From CAZLIC01 sp964559535 (GTDB lineage Bacteria > Pseudomonadota > Alphaproteobacteria > Rhodobacterales > Rhodobacteraceae): a stretch of 64,000 nt of DNA. The notes under the pieces were generated by a model. That model saw only the letters and a program-made list of their open reading frames with translations. It ran no database searches and had not been told where the DNA came from. The position numbers were made by a program, and so were the translations under genes. Positions 34,187-43,873 of the stretch are shown here, piece after piece. The first letter of the stretch is position 1. Every line of letters starts with the position of its first letter. The stretch is from positions 124,001 through 188,000 of the forward strand of contig CAZLIC010000001.1 in assembly GCA_964559535.1 (NCBI GenBank). Reading direction: 5' to 3'.

Positions 34187-35493
34187 TGGACGCCCGCAGC
34201 ATCATCGCCCGCCTGCGCCGCGGCAAGGCGCCTTCTGCCAGCGAAATCAAGTGGTTCGCCGATGGACTTGCATCCGGCGCGGTGACCGATGCGCAGGCCG
34301 GCGCCTTCGCCATGGCCGTCTGCCTGCGTGGGCTCGGCCCCGAAGGCCGGGTGGCGCTGACCCAGTCGATGCGCGACAGCGGCCGGGTTCTGGAATGGGA
34401 CCTGCCCGGCCCGGTGATCGACAAGCACTCCACCGGCGGCATCGGCGACTGTGTCTCGCTGCTGCTCGCCCCGGCCATGGCCGTCTGCGGCGCCTTCGTG
34501 CCCATGGTATCGGGCCGTGGCCTGGGCCATACTGGGGGTACGCTGGACAAGCTGGAGGCGATCCCCGGCTTCCGCACCGCGCTGTCCGAAGACGCCCTGC
34601 GCGCACAGGTTTCCGACATCCGCTGCGCCATCGTCGCCGCCACCGCCGAGATCGCCCCCGCCGACCGCCGCCTGTACGCCATCCGCGACGTGACCGGCAC
34701 GGTGGAAAGCATCGACCTCATCACCGCCTCGATCCTGTCGAAGAAACTGGCGGCGGGACTCGAGGCGCTGGTGCTGGACGTGAAATGCGGCAGTGGCGCC
34801 TTCATGAAGACGCGGGACGAGGCGCTGGCGCTGGCCCGCGCGCTGGTGGACACGGCGCAGGGCGCGGGCTGCATGACGGCCGCGCTGATCACCGACATGT
34901 CGCAGCCGCTGGCCACAGCAGCCGGAAATGCGCTGGAGGTGATCGAGGTGATGGAGACGCTGGCGGGCACCTCGGTGAACGCCGCGCTGTGGGACATCAC
35001 CTGCGCGCTGGGGGGCGAGGCGCTGGCGCTGGGCGGCATTGCCGCCGATGCCGAGGACGGGGCGGGGCGCATTGCGCAGGCGCTGGAATCGGGTGCGGCG
35101 GCCGAGATCTTCGGCCGGATGGTGACAGCGCAGGGCGGCCCGGCCGATTTCGTGGACCGCTGGCCCGACAGGCTGCCCTCGGCCCCCGTGGTGGTTGACG
35201 TCCCGTCCCTGAACGGGGGGTTCGTCACCGCCGTGGCGGGCGAGGCTCTGGGGCAGGCGGTGGTGCGGCTGGGCGGCGGGCGTCTGCGCGACGGCGACCG
35301 CATCAACCCCTCGGTCGGCCTGTCCGACCTTGCCGGGATCGGCGAGGAGATCGGCAAGGGAGCGCCCCTGGCCATGGTGCACGCGGCCTCGCTGGCCGAG
35401 GCCGAGGCGGCGGTGGCCGCCGTTCAGGCGGCCTACACCATGGGCGACAGCGCACCCGACGAGCTGCCGCTGGTGCTGGAGCGTGTGGGATGA
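34186..35493 (+). CDS. deoA: thymidine phosphorylase
   Basis: A 435-residue protein that cleaves thymidine to thymine and deoxyribose 1-phosphate. Phosphate and pyrimidine sites are visible: KHSTGGIGD, then SGRGLGHTGGTLDKLE, and later SILSKKLAAGLEALVLDVKCGSGAF with the active-site Lys pair. The family's C-terminal domain follows. The start ATG 34186 overlaps cdd (TGATG), which excludes the longer upstream frame. Its product feeds deoB next door. Confidence 0.94.
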   Translation: MDARSIIARLRRGKAPSASEIKWFADGLASGAVTDAQAGAFAMAVCLRGLGPEGRVALTQSMRDSGRVLEWDLPGPVIDKHSTGGIGDCVSLLLAPAMAVCGAFVPMVSGRGLGHTGGTLDKLEAIPGFRTALSEDALRAQVSDIRCAIVAATAEIAPADRRLYAIRDVTGTVESIDLITASILSKKLAAGLEALVLDVKCGSGAFMKTRDEALALARALVDTAQGAGCMTAALITDMSQPLATAAGNALEVIEVMETLAGTSVNAALWDITCALGGEALALGGIAADAEDGAGRIAQALESGAAAEIFGRMVTAQGGPADFVDRWPDRLPSAPVVVDVPSLNGGFVTAVAGEALGQAVVRLGGGRLRDGDRINPSVGLSDLAGIGEEIGKGAPLAMVHAASLAEAEAAVAAVQAAYTMGDSAPDELPLVLERVG

Positions 35494-36620
35494 CGCGCGC
35501 CTTCCTGGTGGTGATGGATTCCGTGGGCTGCGGCGGCGCGCCGGATGCCGCCGATTTCGGCGACGAGGGCGCCAACACGCTGGCCCATATCGCGGCGCAG
35601 GTGCCGCTGCGCCTGCCGGTGCTCGACGGGCTGGGGCTTTCGGCGGCGGTGCGGCTGGCCTCGGGGGCCGACATGCCCGGCACCGCCACCCCGACCGGCC
35701 TGTGGGGCGCGGCCACCGAACAGTCGCGCGGCAAGGACACACCCTCGGGCCACTGGGAACTGGCCGGGGTGCCGGTGCCCTGGGACTGGCACTATTTCCC
35801 GCAAACCGTCCCCGCCTTCCCGGCCGACCTGTCGGCCTTCGTGGCCGCGCAGGCGGGCACGGCGGGCATCCTGGGCAACTGCCATGCCTCGGGCGTGCCG
35901 ATCATCGACGCGCTGGGGGCCGAGCACATGCGCACGGGCTGGCCCATCTGCTACACCTCGGCCGACAGCGTGTTCCAGATCGCCGCGCACGAACAGGCCT
36001 TCGGGCTGGACCGGCTGCTGCACCTGTGCCGCGCCGTGGCGCCGCGGCTGCATGCCATGCGGGTGGGCCGGGTGATCGCACGGCCCTTCGTGGGCGAACC
36101 GGGAGCGTTCCACCGCACCGGCAACCGGCGCGATTTTGCCGTCCCGCCGCCGGGGCCGACCTTGCTCGACCGGGTGCAGGCCGCGGGTGGGATGACCCAT
36201 GCGGTGGGCAAGATCGGCGACATCTTCTCGATGCAGGGCATCGGGCGGCTGTGGAAGGGCACCGATGACGCAGTCCTGGCCGACCACCTGCTGGCGCTGG
36301 CCGACACTGCCGAAGACGGATCGCTGACCTTCGCCAACTTCGTCGAGTTTGACAGCCTGTACGGCCACCGCCGCGACGTGGCCGGCTACGCCCGCGCGCT
36401 GGAATGGTTCGACGGGGTGGCGGGCCGCTTCATTGCCCGGCTGCGCCCCGGGGACCTGGCCGTGTTCACCGCCGACCACGGCAACGATCCCACCTGGCGC
36501 GGCACCGACCACACCCGCGAACGGGTGCCGGTGGTCTGCGCCGGGGCATCGGGCGAACTGGGGCTGATCCCCTTTGCCGGCGTGGCCGATCTGGTCGCCC
36601 GCCATCTGGGGCTGCCATGA
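35490..36620 (+). CDS. deoB: phosphopentomutase
   Basis: A 376-residue alkaline-phosphatase-superfamily enzyme that turns (deoxy)ribose 1-phosphate into the 5-phosphate. The N-terminal DSVGCGGAPDA metal site is present. The phosphorylated Thr lies near residue 85 (KDTPSGHWE). TADHGNDPTWRGTDHTRE supplies the remaining Mn ligands. It is translationally coupled on both sides by ATGA overlaps with deoA and add. Confidence 0.95.
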   Translation: MTRAFLVVMDSVGCGGAPDAADFGDEGANTLAHIAAQVPLRLPVLDGLGLSAAVRLASGADMPGTATPTGLWGAATEQSRGKDTPSGHWELAGVPVPWDWHYFPQTVPAFPADLSAFVAAQAGTAGILGNCHASGVPIIDALGAEHMRTGWPICYTSADSVFQIAAHEQAFGLDRLLHLCRAVAPRLHAMRVGRVIARPFVGEPGAFHRTGNRRDFAVPPPGPTLLDRVQAAGGMTHAVGKIGDIFSMQGIGRLWKGTDDAVLADHLLALADTAEDGSLTFANFVEFDSLYGHRRDVAGYARALEWFDGVAGRFIARLRPGDLAVFTADHGNDPTWRGTDHTRERVPVVCAGASGELGLIPFAGVADLVARHLGLP

Positions 36621-37600
36621 AGCACCTGCCGAAAATCGAACTTCACCTGCACCTCGAAGGCGCCGCCCCGCCCGCCTTCATTCGGGGGCTGGCGGCCGAA
36701 AAGCACATCGACCTGTCGGGCATCTTCGACGCCCAGGGCAACTACGCCTTCACCGACTTCTGGCACTTCCTGAAGGTGTACGAGGCGGCGACCTCGGTGC
36801 TGCAGACGCCGCAGGACTATGCCCGCCTTGTGCAGGCGGTGCTGGAGGAATCGGCGGCCAGCGGCGTGATCTACGGCGAAACCTTCCTGTCGCCCGATTT
36901 CTGCGGCGGCCGCGACCCCGGCGCCTGGCGCGAATACCTGCATGCCATGCAGGAGGCCGCCGTGCAGGTGGCTGCGCAGGGCGGGCCGGAACTGCGGGGC
37001 ATCATCACCTGCATCCGCCACTTCGGCCCCGACAAGGCCCGGCAGACCGCCATCTGCGCGGCGGAAACGGCGGGCGACTGGATCGTGGGCTTTGGCATCG
37101 CCGGAGACGAGAAGGTGGGCAAGCCCAAGGATTTCGCCTGGTCCTTCGACTGCGCGCGCGAGGCCGGGCTGCGGCTGACGGCGCACGCGGGCGAATGGGG
37201 CGGGCCCGACAGCGTGCGCGACGCGCTGGATGCGCTACACCCCGAACGCATCGGCCACGGCGTGCGCGCAATTGAAGATCTGGCGCTGGTGGACCGGCTG
37301 GCCGAAGAAGGGATCGTGCTGGAGGTCTGCCCCGGGTCAAATGTGGCGCTGGGATTGTATCCGTGGCGGAAACACCCGATTGCCGAACTGGACCGCCGCG
37401 GCGTGAAGGTCACCATCTCCACCGACGACCCGCCCTTCTTCCACACCACCATGGCACGCGAGTTCGACCGCCTGCACGACGCCTTTGACTGGGACGACGG
37501 CCAGTTCGCCCGCATCACCCGGCAGTCGCTGGAGGCGGCCTTCTGCACCGCCGAAACCCGCGCCCGCATTGCCAAGAGACTGGAGGAACCCCATGTCTGA
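36617..37600 (+). CDS. add: adenosine deaminase
   Basis: A 327-residue TIM-barrel amidohydrolase. Zinc ligands and catalytic residues are seen in KIELHLHLEG (HxH) near residue 10, TAHAGEWGGP (His and the catalytic Glu), RIGHGVR (catalytic His) and STDDPPFF (Asp ligand). It deaminates adenosine to inosine; an adenine deaminase role is less likely because the AHAGEW and SxDDP contexts are those of ADA. It overlaps deoB and upp. Confidence 0.93.
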   Translation: MKHLPKIELHLHLEGAAPPAFIRGLAAEKHIDLSGIFDAQGNYAFTDFWHFLKVYEAATSVLQTPQDYARLVQAVLEESAASGVIYGETFLSPDFCGGRDPGAWREYLHAMQEAAVQVAAQGGPELRGIITCIRHFGPDKARQTAICAAETAGDWIVGFGIAGDEKVGKPKDFAWSFDCAREAGLRLTAHAGEWGGPDSVRDALDALHPERIGHGVRAIEDLALVDRLAEEGIVLEVCPGSNVALGLYPWRKHPIAELDRRGVKVTISTDDPPFFHTTMAREFDRLHDAFDWDDGQFARITRQSLEAAFCTAETRARIAKRLEEPHV

Positions 37601-38225
37601 CCACGTGACCATCGTCAAACACCCGCTGGTGCAGCACAAGCTGACGCTGATGCGCGAAAAGGACACCTCGACCGCATCCTTTCGCAAACTGCTGCGCGAG
37701 ATCAGCCTTCTCTTGGCCTACGAGATCACCCGCGAACTGCCGATGACCACGACGCGCATCGAAACCCCGCTGCAGCCGATGGATGCCCCTGCCATCGAGG
37801 GCAAGAAGCTGGCCCTCATCTCCATCCTGCGGGCGGGCAACGGGCTTCTGGACGGCATCCTTGAACTGATCCCGGCGGCGCGGGTGGGGTTTGTGGGCCT
37901 GTACCGCGATCCGGCTACGCTGCAGCCGGTGCAGTATTATTGCAAACTGCCCGACAGCCTGGAAGACCGCGTGTCCATCGTGCTGGACCCGATGCTGGCC
38001 ACCGGCAATTCCTCGGCCGCGGCGGTGGATCTGGTGAAGAAAGCCGGTGCGCGCGATGTGCGCTTCATGTGCCTTCTGGCCGCCCCGGAAGGCATCGAAC
38101 GCATGCGGCTGGCGCACCCCGACGTGCCGATCGTCACAGCAGCAGTAGACAGCCACCTGAATGACCATGGATATATTGTTCCTGGCCTAGGAGATGCGGG
38201 AGATCGCATGTTTGGCACAAAATAG
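37593..38225 (+). CDS. upp: uracil phosphoribosyltransferase
   Basis: A 210-residue protein that salvages uracil to UMP using PRPP. The PRPP-binding motif is VLDPMLATGNSSAAAV, and the uracil-site tail reads DSHLNDHGYIVPGLGDAGDR. GGAGG sits five bases before ATG 37593. It overlaps add by eight bases and is the last gene of the salvage operon. Confidence 0.96.
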   Translation: MSDHVTIVKHPLVQHKLTLMREKDTSTASFRKLLREISLLLAYEITRELPMTTTRIETPLQPMDAPAIEGKKLALISILRAGNGLLDGILELIPAARVGFVGLYRDPATLQPVQYYCKLPDSLEDRVSIVLDPMLATGNSSAAAVDLVKKAGARDVRFMCLLAAPEGIERMRLAHPDVPIVTAAVDSHLNDHGYIVPGLGDAGDRMFGTK

Positions 38226-38237
38226 GCCATTTCCGCT

Positions 38238-38266
38238 TTGACATCCCGGTCAACCTGATTCAGAAT
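38238..38266 (+). promoter_or_regulatory. sigma-70 type promoter for the SPOR gene
   Basis: TTGACA (38238-38243), a 17-bp spacer and CAGAAT (38261-38266), ending 28 bp before the ATG. Confidence 0.6.
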
Positions 38267-38294
38267 CGGAAACGATCAGGGGCAGGAGCACGGG

Positions 38295-39548
38295 ATGCAG
38301 TTTCGCAGGCTGGCACTTGCGGGGGCCATGGGGATTCTGGCAGGCGCCGCGGCCGCACAGGGTCTGCGCCCACCGGCTGAACTGCCGCCCCCGGGCTTCA
38401 CCGGGCAGCAATACACCGACAGCCGCGGATGCGTGTTCCTGAAGGCGGGCTTGGGCGGGCAGACCAACTGGGTGGCCCGCGTCGGATCGAACCGCAAGCA
38501 GCTGTGCGGCTATCCGCCCAGCTTTGCCCCGGTGACGGAGGTGGCGCGTGACACCGCCCCGGCAGCCGCCCCCGCCCCCACGGCAGCCGCCCCCGCCCCC
38601 GCCCCCAAGACAGCCGCCGCCAGACCCGCGGCTGCTCCGGCTGCGACCCCCGCCACCCCGCCCGCCCGCACCGTCACGGCCGCGCCGACCAAACCCGCGG
38701 CGCCCGCGGTGCAGGCCACCCGCGGCTGCCCCGCGAACGCCCCCTTCGGCCAGCGCGCGCAGCGTGCCGACGGATCGGTGGCGCTGTTCTGCTCGGCCTC
38801 GCAAGACCGGCTGGCCGCCGCTGTCGCCGCAGCGCGGGCGCCCGCCCGCACCGCAGCCCCCGCACCGCAAGCCGCCCGCAGCGCCACGGCCCCCGCGCAG
38901 GCCCCCGTGGTGCCGCCCGTCACCCCGGGCATCTCCACCGATGTCCGCATCGTCTGCCCCGCCTCGGCCCCCAACCCGCAGCGCGTGACGCTGGGCGACG
39001 GGACCTCGGCCATCCTCTGCGCCGGGCCGGACGGCGATGTGCGCACCGCCGCCGCGGGCCTGCGCCGCAACGGCCTGACCTTCGCCCCGGTGGTCCCCGC
39101 CGGTTATCGCTTCGCCTGGGAAGATGACCGGCTGAACCCGCGCCGCGGCCAGGGCACGGCGCAGGGGCAACTGGCGCAGGATCAGGTCTGGACGCGGGAC
39201 GTGCCCGCCCGGCTGGTCACCGCGCAACCGGCCCAGACCACCACCGTCGCCGCCAGCAACACCCAACGCAACCAGGTCACGGTGTCATCCTCGAACACGC
39301 GTGCCGAAACCGGGCAGGCCACGGCGCGGATCTTCGTGCAGGTGGGCAGCTTTGGCGTGCCCGCCAACGCGCAGGCCGCGCAGGGCAGACTTGCCGCGCT
39401 GGGTCTGCCGGCCGCCAGCAGCCGCGCCACGATCAAGGGCAAGCCGGTGCAGGTTGTGCTGGCCGGTCCGTTCGGCTCGCCGGAACAGGCGCGGGCCGCC
39501 ATGAATGACGTGCGGCGCGCGGGATATTCCGACGCCTTCATCCGCTGA
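38295..39548 (+). CDS. SPOR-domain exported protein
   Basis: A 417-residue protein with a signal peptide (to AAAAQ). The N-terminal part has a Cys pair (GCVFLKAG ... QLCGYPP). Long Ala/Pro linkers typical of envelope-spanning proteins follow. Two short Cys-bearing modules (GCPANAPFG...LFCSAS and VCPASAPN...ILCAG) come next. The C-terminal ~75 residues form a SPOR domain (IFVQVGSFGVPANAQAAQG, then VQVVLAGPFGSPEQAR), which binds denuded septal peptidoglycan. A role at division sites is likely. Confidence 0.86.
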   Translation: MQFRRLALAGAMGILAGAAAAQGLRPPAELPPPGFTGQQYTDSRGCVFLKAGLGGQTNWVARVGSNRKQLCGYPPSFAPVTEVARDTAPAAAPAPTAAAPAPAPKTAAARPAAAPAATPATPPARTVTAAPTKPAAPAVQATRGCPANAPFGQRAQRADGSVALFCSASQDRLAAAVAAARAPARTAAPAPQAARSATAPAQAPVVPPVTPGISTDVRIVCPASAPNPQRVTLGDGTSAILCAGPDGDVRTAAAGLRRNGLTFAPVVPAGYRFAWEDDRLNPRRGQGTAQGQLAQDQVWTRDVPARLVTAQPAQTTTVAASNTQRNQVTVSSSNTRAETGQATARIFVQVGSFGVPANAQAAQGRLAALGLPAASSRATIKGKPVQVVLAGPFGSPEQARAAMNDVRRAGYSDAFIR

Positions 39549-39604
39549 CACACAGGATGCAGGCCCCGCCAGGGGCCGGCAAGAAACCGGGCAGCATAAG
39601 ACTT

Positions 39605-39635
39605 GGCCCCGCCTGCACCCGTGCAGGACGGGGCC
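39605..39635. terminator. bidirectional terminator
   Basis: GGCCCCG-C-CTGCAC/GTGCAG-GA-CGGGGCC, a stem of about 13 bp with small bulges followed by TTTATTT. It lies between the convergent SPOR gene and the hypothetical membrane protein, whose TAA stop lies in the T-tract. Confidence 0.8.
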
Positions 39636-39636
39636 T

Positions 39637-40698
39637 TTATTTGCTGCAGATGTCCTGTAGGCGCACCCAGTCGGCCTCGGGCAGCACCGGCCGCGGCGCG
39701 CCCGCGGGGTACGGGTCGGCCTCGATCAGCGGCAGGGTCTTCTCGCCCGTCGGGTCCAGCGCATAGGCATAGGGCGACGCCGGCAGTTCCGCCTGGGCAA
39801 AGGCGGCCAGCAGCGCATCGTCCGGGATCAGCGCGCGCGGGGACTGCAACAGCTCTTCCGCCACGCCGGACACCGCCACGCTGTCCAGCACACCGGTTGC
39901 CAGCAGGCGCAGCGTGGCAAACAGCCCCGCATGGTTCAGGACCCGCAGCAACGGATCGCCCGCTGTCGCACGCAGACGTTCGGCCACCACATGCGCCGCG
40001 GCAACCTCGGGTCCCTCGGGCACCACCAGCAGCGCTTCGGCCAGCACAATGCGGTTGCCCGGCAGGTGCATCGTGTCGGCCAGACCTTCGCGCACCACGC
40101 TCAACTTCGGCGTGTTCTCGGGGCCGAACAGCCGCAGCGCCAGCCGGTCCAGCGCGGCCTGCCCCGCCGGTGCGGCACAGGCGGGGCCGGTCAGCCGGGC
40201 AAGGTCCTCCAGCACCATCAGCCCGATGTCATTGCGCGTCACACCGGGCAGCATCGCCGCCGTCCGCCGCATCACCGCCCCCGGCATCCAGCCAACCACG
40301 ATGGCCAATGCCGCGCAAATGGTCAGGACGGTGCCGGCCTGCCGCAACCGCCCCGGCTTTGCGCGCGAACGGTCAATCGCCACCGCCACCGTTTCCAGTG
40401 CGGCGATCATGTCGGTGTCGTCGATCTCCAGGGTTTCGGCGGAATCGGGTGCGGGGCGCCAGATGGCGGGCAGCCGTCCCGGATTGGTGCGCTCGATGGC
40501 GGGCAGCGACCAGTGCGTCACGGCCACGCCGCTGCGCGGGTCTGCCAGCACGATCGACGCCTCGCCCAGGTTCACCACCACCTCGCGCAACTGGGCCTCG
40601 GGCGCCTCGCGCAGCAGACCGCGCGATTCCAGTTTCTGGTACCGGCGCAGCGCCGTTTTCCCGCGCGTCGGTGCAGAACGGTCGCCAGGTTCAGGCAT
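39637..40698 (-). CDS. uncharacterised single-pass membrane protein
   Basis: A 353-residue protein with one membrane helix near residue 130 (VLTICAALAIVVGWM) and a ~200-residue extracytoplasmic part. That part (LPGNRIVLAEALLV, PEVAAAHVVAERLRA) recalls M48 peptidase layout but lacks HExxH, so peptidase activity is unlikely. The family appears conserved in Rhodobacterales but unnamed. ATG 40698 overlaps the acyl-CoA synthetase stop by eight bases, indicating co-translation with that gene. Confidence 0.65.
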   Translation of the reverse strand: MPEPGDRSAPTRGKTALRRYQKLESRGLLREAPEAQLREVVVNLGEASIVLADPRSGVAVTHWSLPAIERTNPGRLPAIWRPAPDSAETLEIDDTDMIAALETVAVAIDRSRAKPGRLRQAGTVLTICAALAIVVGWMPGAVMRRTAAMLPGVTRNDIGLMVLEDLARLTGPACAAPAGQAALDRLALRLFGPENTPKLSVVREGLADTMHLPGNRIVLAEALLVVPEGPEVAAAHVVAERLRATAGDPLLRVLNHAGLFATLRLLATGVLDSVAVSGVAEELLQSPRALIPDDALLAAFAQAELPASPYAYALDPTGEKTLPLIEADPYPAGAPRPVLPEADWVRLQDICSK

Positions 40699-42328
40699 GT
40701 CCTGCCAGGGTCTTCGCCCGGTTGCGCAGCTCGAACTTCTGGATCTTCCCGGTCGAGGTCTTGGGCAGTTCCTCGAACACCACCACCTTGGGCGTCTTGA
40801 ACCCCGCCAGCCGCGCGCGAACATAGGCAATCAGTTCGGCCTCGGTCACCTGCGCACCCGGCTTCAGCTCGACAAAGGCGCAGGGCACCTCGCCCCATTT
40901 CTCGTCGGGCTTGGCCACCACGGCGCACAGCAGAACCGCCGGATGGTGCATCAGCACGCCTTCCACCTCTACCGAACTTACATTTTCGCCGCCCGAGATG
41001 ATGATGTCCTTCGCCCGGTCGGTGACCTTGATATAGCCGTCGGGGTGCTGGATGGCGATGTCGCCCGACCGCATCCAGCCGCCCCTGAACGCCTCGGCCG
41101 TGGCCTCGGGGTTGCGGTAGTAGCCCTTCATCACCAGGTTGCCGCGGAACGCCACCTCGCCCTGATGCGTGCTGTCGCGCGGAATCGGCTTGCCCTGCGC
41201 GTCGTGCACCTCGGTGGCTTCCATCATCGCGTTCGGAATGCCGGTGCGCGCCTTCAGGTTGGCGCGGTCATCCCCCGCGGCACCGTCCCAATGCGGCATC
41301 CACAGGCATTCCACCGAGGGGCCGTAGGTCTCGGTCATGCCGTACACCTGCGTCACGTTGAACCCCATGGGCTCGATGGCGGCCAGCGTGGCGGCCGCGG
41401 GCGGGGCGCCGGCGGTATAGACCTCGACCGTCTGGGAAAACGCGCGGCGGTCGGTGGCGGGGGCGTTGATCAGCGTGTTCAGCACGATGGGCGCCGCGCC
41501 GAAATGGGTAACGCCCTCGTCGGCGATGGCGTTGAAGATGTTGCGCGCGGTGATGTCGCGGCAGCACACCAGCGTGCCCCCCATCATCGGCATCATCCAT
41601 GTGTGGCACCAGCCGTTGCAGTGGAACAGCGGCGCGATGGTCAGATACACCGGGAACAGCACCATCCGCCAGCCGATGGCGTTGGCGGTGGTGGCCAGAT
41701 AGGCGCCGCGGTGGTGATACACCACACCCTTGGGCCGCCCGGTGGTGCCCGAGGTATAGTTCAGCGCAATGCTTTCCCATTCATCCTGCGGCATCACGAA
41801 GGCGGCATCCGGCTCGCCCTTGGCCAGAAGCGTTTCATAGTCCTGCCAGCCCTCAGGTGCGGCCACGCCTGCCACCAGGTCGGGGACCACTATGACCTCG
41901 GGCCGCGCGCCTTCCATCTGCGCCAGCGCCGCCTCGGCCAGCGGCATGAGCGCCGCATCGCACAGCAGCATCCGCGCCCCGCTGTGGTCCAGCGTGTAGG
42001 CCACGGTGCCCGCATCCAGCCGGGTGTTGACGGTGCAGATGATGGCGCCGCAGGCCGGCACGCCAAAGGTTGCCTCGGCCTGGGCGGGCACGTTCGGCAA
42101 CAGCGTTGCCACCACATCGCCCGGCCGGATGCCGGACCGTGCCAGCGCCGAGGCCAGCCGCGCCACCCGCGCGCGGTATTCCGCATAGGTCCGCCGCACC
42201 GGGCCATAGACCACCGCCGTACGCCCGGCATAGACATCGGCCGCCCGGTTCAGATGCGACAGCGGCGTCAGCGGCACATGGTTGGCCGCGCATTTCTCCA
42301 GCCCCGTCTCGTCGGCAAGCCAGCCCAT
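40691..42328 (-). CDS. acyl-CoA synthetase (AMP-binding)
   Basis: A 545-residue member of the ANL superfamily. The P-loop-like motif YTSGTTGRPKGV, the adenylate motif YGMTETYG, the hinge TGDIA-like RSGDIAIQ, and the C-terminal catalytic Lys in PKTSTGKIQK are all present. It activates a carboxylic acid to its CoA thioester. Sequence alone does not fix the chain length; the family includes medium-chain and methylmercaptopropionate ligases. It is the upstream gene of a two-gene unit. Confidence 0.9.
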   Translation of the reverse strand: MGWLADETGLEKCAANHVPLTPLSHLNRAADVYAGRTAVVYGPVRRTYAEYRARVARLASALARSGIRPGDVVATLLPNVPAQAEATFGVPACGAIICTVNTRLDAGTVAYTLDHSGARMLLCDAALMPLAEAALAQMEGARPEVIVVPDLVAGVAAPEGWQDYETLLAKGEPDAAFVMPQDEWESIALNYTSGTTGRPKGVVYHHRGAYLATTANAIGWRMVLFPVYLTIAPLFHCNGWCHTWMMPMMGGTLVCCRDITARNIFNAIADEGVTHFGAAPIVLNTLINAPATDRRAFSQTVEVYTAGAPPAAATLAAIEPMGFNVTQVYGMTETYGPSVECLWMPHWDGAAGDDRANLKARTGIPNAMMEATEVHDAQGKPIPRDSTHQGEVAFRGNLVMKGYYRNPEATAEAFRGGWMRSGDIAIQHPDGYIKVTDRAKDIIISGGENVSSVEVEGVLMHHPAVLLCAVVAKPDEKWGEVPCAFVELKPGAQVTEAELIAYVRARLAGFKTPKVVVFEELPKTSTGKIQKFELRNRAKTLAGHA

Positions 42329-42502
42329 TCGTCCCTCCCCGGTCGCATCGGTCGGCGCGTGTCGTCTTCGGCAGTGTATAGTGGCCGCGCGCGGGCCCGT
42401 TGGGAAGGGCCGGAAAGAAATCTGCGTCCCGTCCTGCCGCGGACTCCGGGGCCTGGCCCCCTGTGTCGGCCTCGTGCAATGCCGACAGCCGGCATTTCAG
42501 CT

Positions 42503-42530
42503 TTGGGCGAATCACGCAAACGTGTACAAT
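42503..42530 (+). promoter_or_regulatory. promoter of the small lipoprotein gene
   Basis: TTGGGC (42503-42508), a 16-bp spacer and TACAAT (42525-42530), 30 bp before the ATG, with AGAAGGAG in between. Confidence 0.55.
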
Positions 42531-42560
42531 TCTGGAAAATTGGCCAGAAGGAGATTGGAT

Positions 42561-42770
42561 ATGCGTCGCGGCATGCTTGCCTTCGTACTCTCCGGCTCTG
42601 TGGCGCTGTCGGGCTGCGGGATTTCCGGCCCGTTCAGCGGGTTTGACTGCAACGAAACCCCGGGCGGGTGCGCAACGGCCTCTGCCGCGGTGATCGCGGC
42701 GCTGATTGCTCTGGCCGTCATCGCCAACAACGACAGCGGCGGCGGTTCGACCTACACGCCACCGGAATAG
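42561..42770 (+). CDS. small lipoprotein
   Basis: A 69-residue protein. The signal peptide ends in a lipobox (ALSGCGIS), so mature length is about 50 residues. Two further Cys (FDCNETPGGC) may form a disulphide. A hydrophobic helix (AAVIAALIALAVIA) and a Gly/Ser tail follow. No family is known. AGAAGGAG seven bases upstream of the ATG and a promoter make it a convincing gene. Confidence 0.7.
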   Translation: MRRGMLAFVLSGSVALSGCGISGPFSGFDCNETPGGCATASAAVIAALIALAVIANNDSGGGSTYTPPE

Positions 42771-42860
42771 CGTCGCAATCCGCCCCGCCGGGGTCGGGAT
42801 CGGCTTGGATCAAAGCCTTGGCCTGCCGCAGGATGACTGCCGCAGAAGAAGGCTGACCGC

Positions 42861-43790
42861 ATGACCGACCGCACGGCCGCCGCCTTCGGGCTGATCGTGA
42901 TCTTCGCCACGATCATCGGCTATACCGACAACTACGTTCGCATCATCGCGCAGAACCACGGGTTGTGGCAGTTCCACGCCACACGGTCGGTCATGGCGCT
43001 GGCGCTGGTCGGGCTGGCCGTGCTGGTGCTGGGCATGCGGGCCTGGCCACGGTCCTTCGCGCGCGTGGCCGCCCGCAGCGCAATCCATGGCGCGGCCATG
43101 GTCATCTACTTCGGCGCGCTGGCCTTCCTGCCGGTGGCCATCGTCGCCGCGGGCCTGTTCACCGCGCCGATCTTCGTGCTGCTGATCGAACGTTTTGCCC
43201 TGGGCCGTGCGATCTCGGCCATGTCGGTTGTCGCCGTGGCGGTGGGCTTTGCCGGTGTCATGCTGGTGCTGGGTCCATCGGCCATGGCAGGCGCCACGCT
43301 GGCCGCGGTGTTGCCGGTGGCTGCGGGGCTGATGTACGCCGTGGGCAACATCGCCACCCGCGAATGGTGCGCCGCGGAATCCGCACTGACGCTGACCGCG
43401 GGCTTCTTCGCGGCCCTGGGCATCATCGGGCTGGCGGGGCTGGCCGTGCTGGCCGTGCTGCCGCAGGCCGCCCCGCCCGGCCCCGATGGCTTCATCCCGC
43501 GCGGCTGGGTGCCGCCCGACGCCACCTTCCTGTTCTGGACCGCGGTGCAGGCCGTGGGTTCGCTGGTGGGCGTGGGCCTGGGCGTGCGGGCCTACCAGCT
43601 TGCGCGTGCCAACCGCGTGGCGGTGATGGAATATGTCATTCTGCCTGCCTCCGCGCTGTGGGCCTGGATCCTGTGGGAAGAACCGCTGACGCTGCCCGCC
43701 ATCGCCGGAATGGCGCTGATCGTGGCGGCTGGCACGATGATCGCGTTTTCAGCCCCCGCCGCAAGCCCTGCAGCGCGCGTCCAATCGTGA
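42861..43790 (+). CDS. EamA/DMT-superfamily transporter
   Basis: A 309-residue inner-membrane protein with ten hydrophobic segments arranged as two five-helix EamA repeats (HATRSVMALALVGL ... and PVAAGLMYAVGNIATREW ...). Such carriers export amino acids, nucleosides or other metabolites; the substrate is not readable. ATG 42861 follows GAAGAAGG. It is convergent with tdk across a dispersed repeat. Confidence 0.85.
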   Translation: MTDRTAAAFGLIVIFATIIGYTDNYVRIIAQNHGLWQFHATRSVMALALVGLAVLVLGMRAWPRSFARVAARSAIHGAAMVIYFGALAFLPVAIVAAGLFTAPIFVLLIERFALGRAISAMSVVAVAVGFAGVMLVLGPSAMAGATLAAVLPVAAGLMYAVGNIATREWCAAESALTLTAGFFAALGIIGLAGLAVLAVLPQAAPPGPDGFIPRGWVPPDATFLFWTAVQAVGSLVGVGLGVRAYQLARANRVAVMEYVILPASALWAWILWEEPLTLPAIAGMALIVAAGTMIAFSAPAASPAARVQS

Positions 43791-43806
43791 AAAATGTCCT
43801 AACCTG

Positions 43807-43873
43807 CGCCCGCAACCTATTGAATTCATTGAAACCTACCGTCTGTCCCACCATGGGACACCACCTGTCCCAC
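43807..43873 (-). repeat. dispersed repeat, copy 2 (convergent intergenic)
   Basis: Reverse complement matches the element at 3400-3465: GTGGGACAGG, then TGTCCCATGGTGGGACA, and a tail with TTCAAT and GGTTGCGGGCG. As in copy 1, it lies between two convergent 3' ends. Confidence 0.7.

Noticed and set aside
38510..39070. Ala/Gly-rich minus-strand frames opposite the SPOR gene
   Set aside because: They mirror the Ala/Pro linkers of the SPOR protein and have no start signal or domain.
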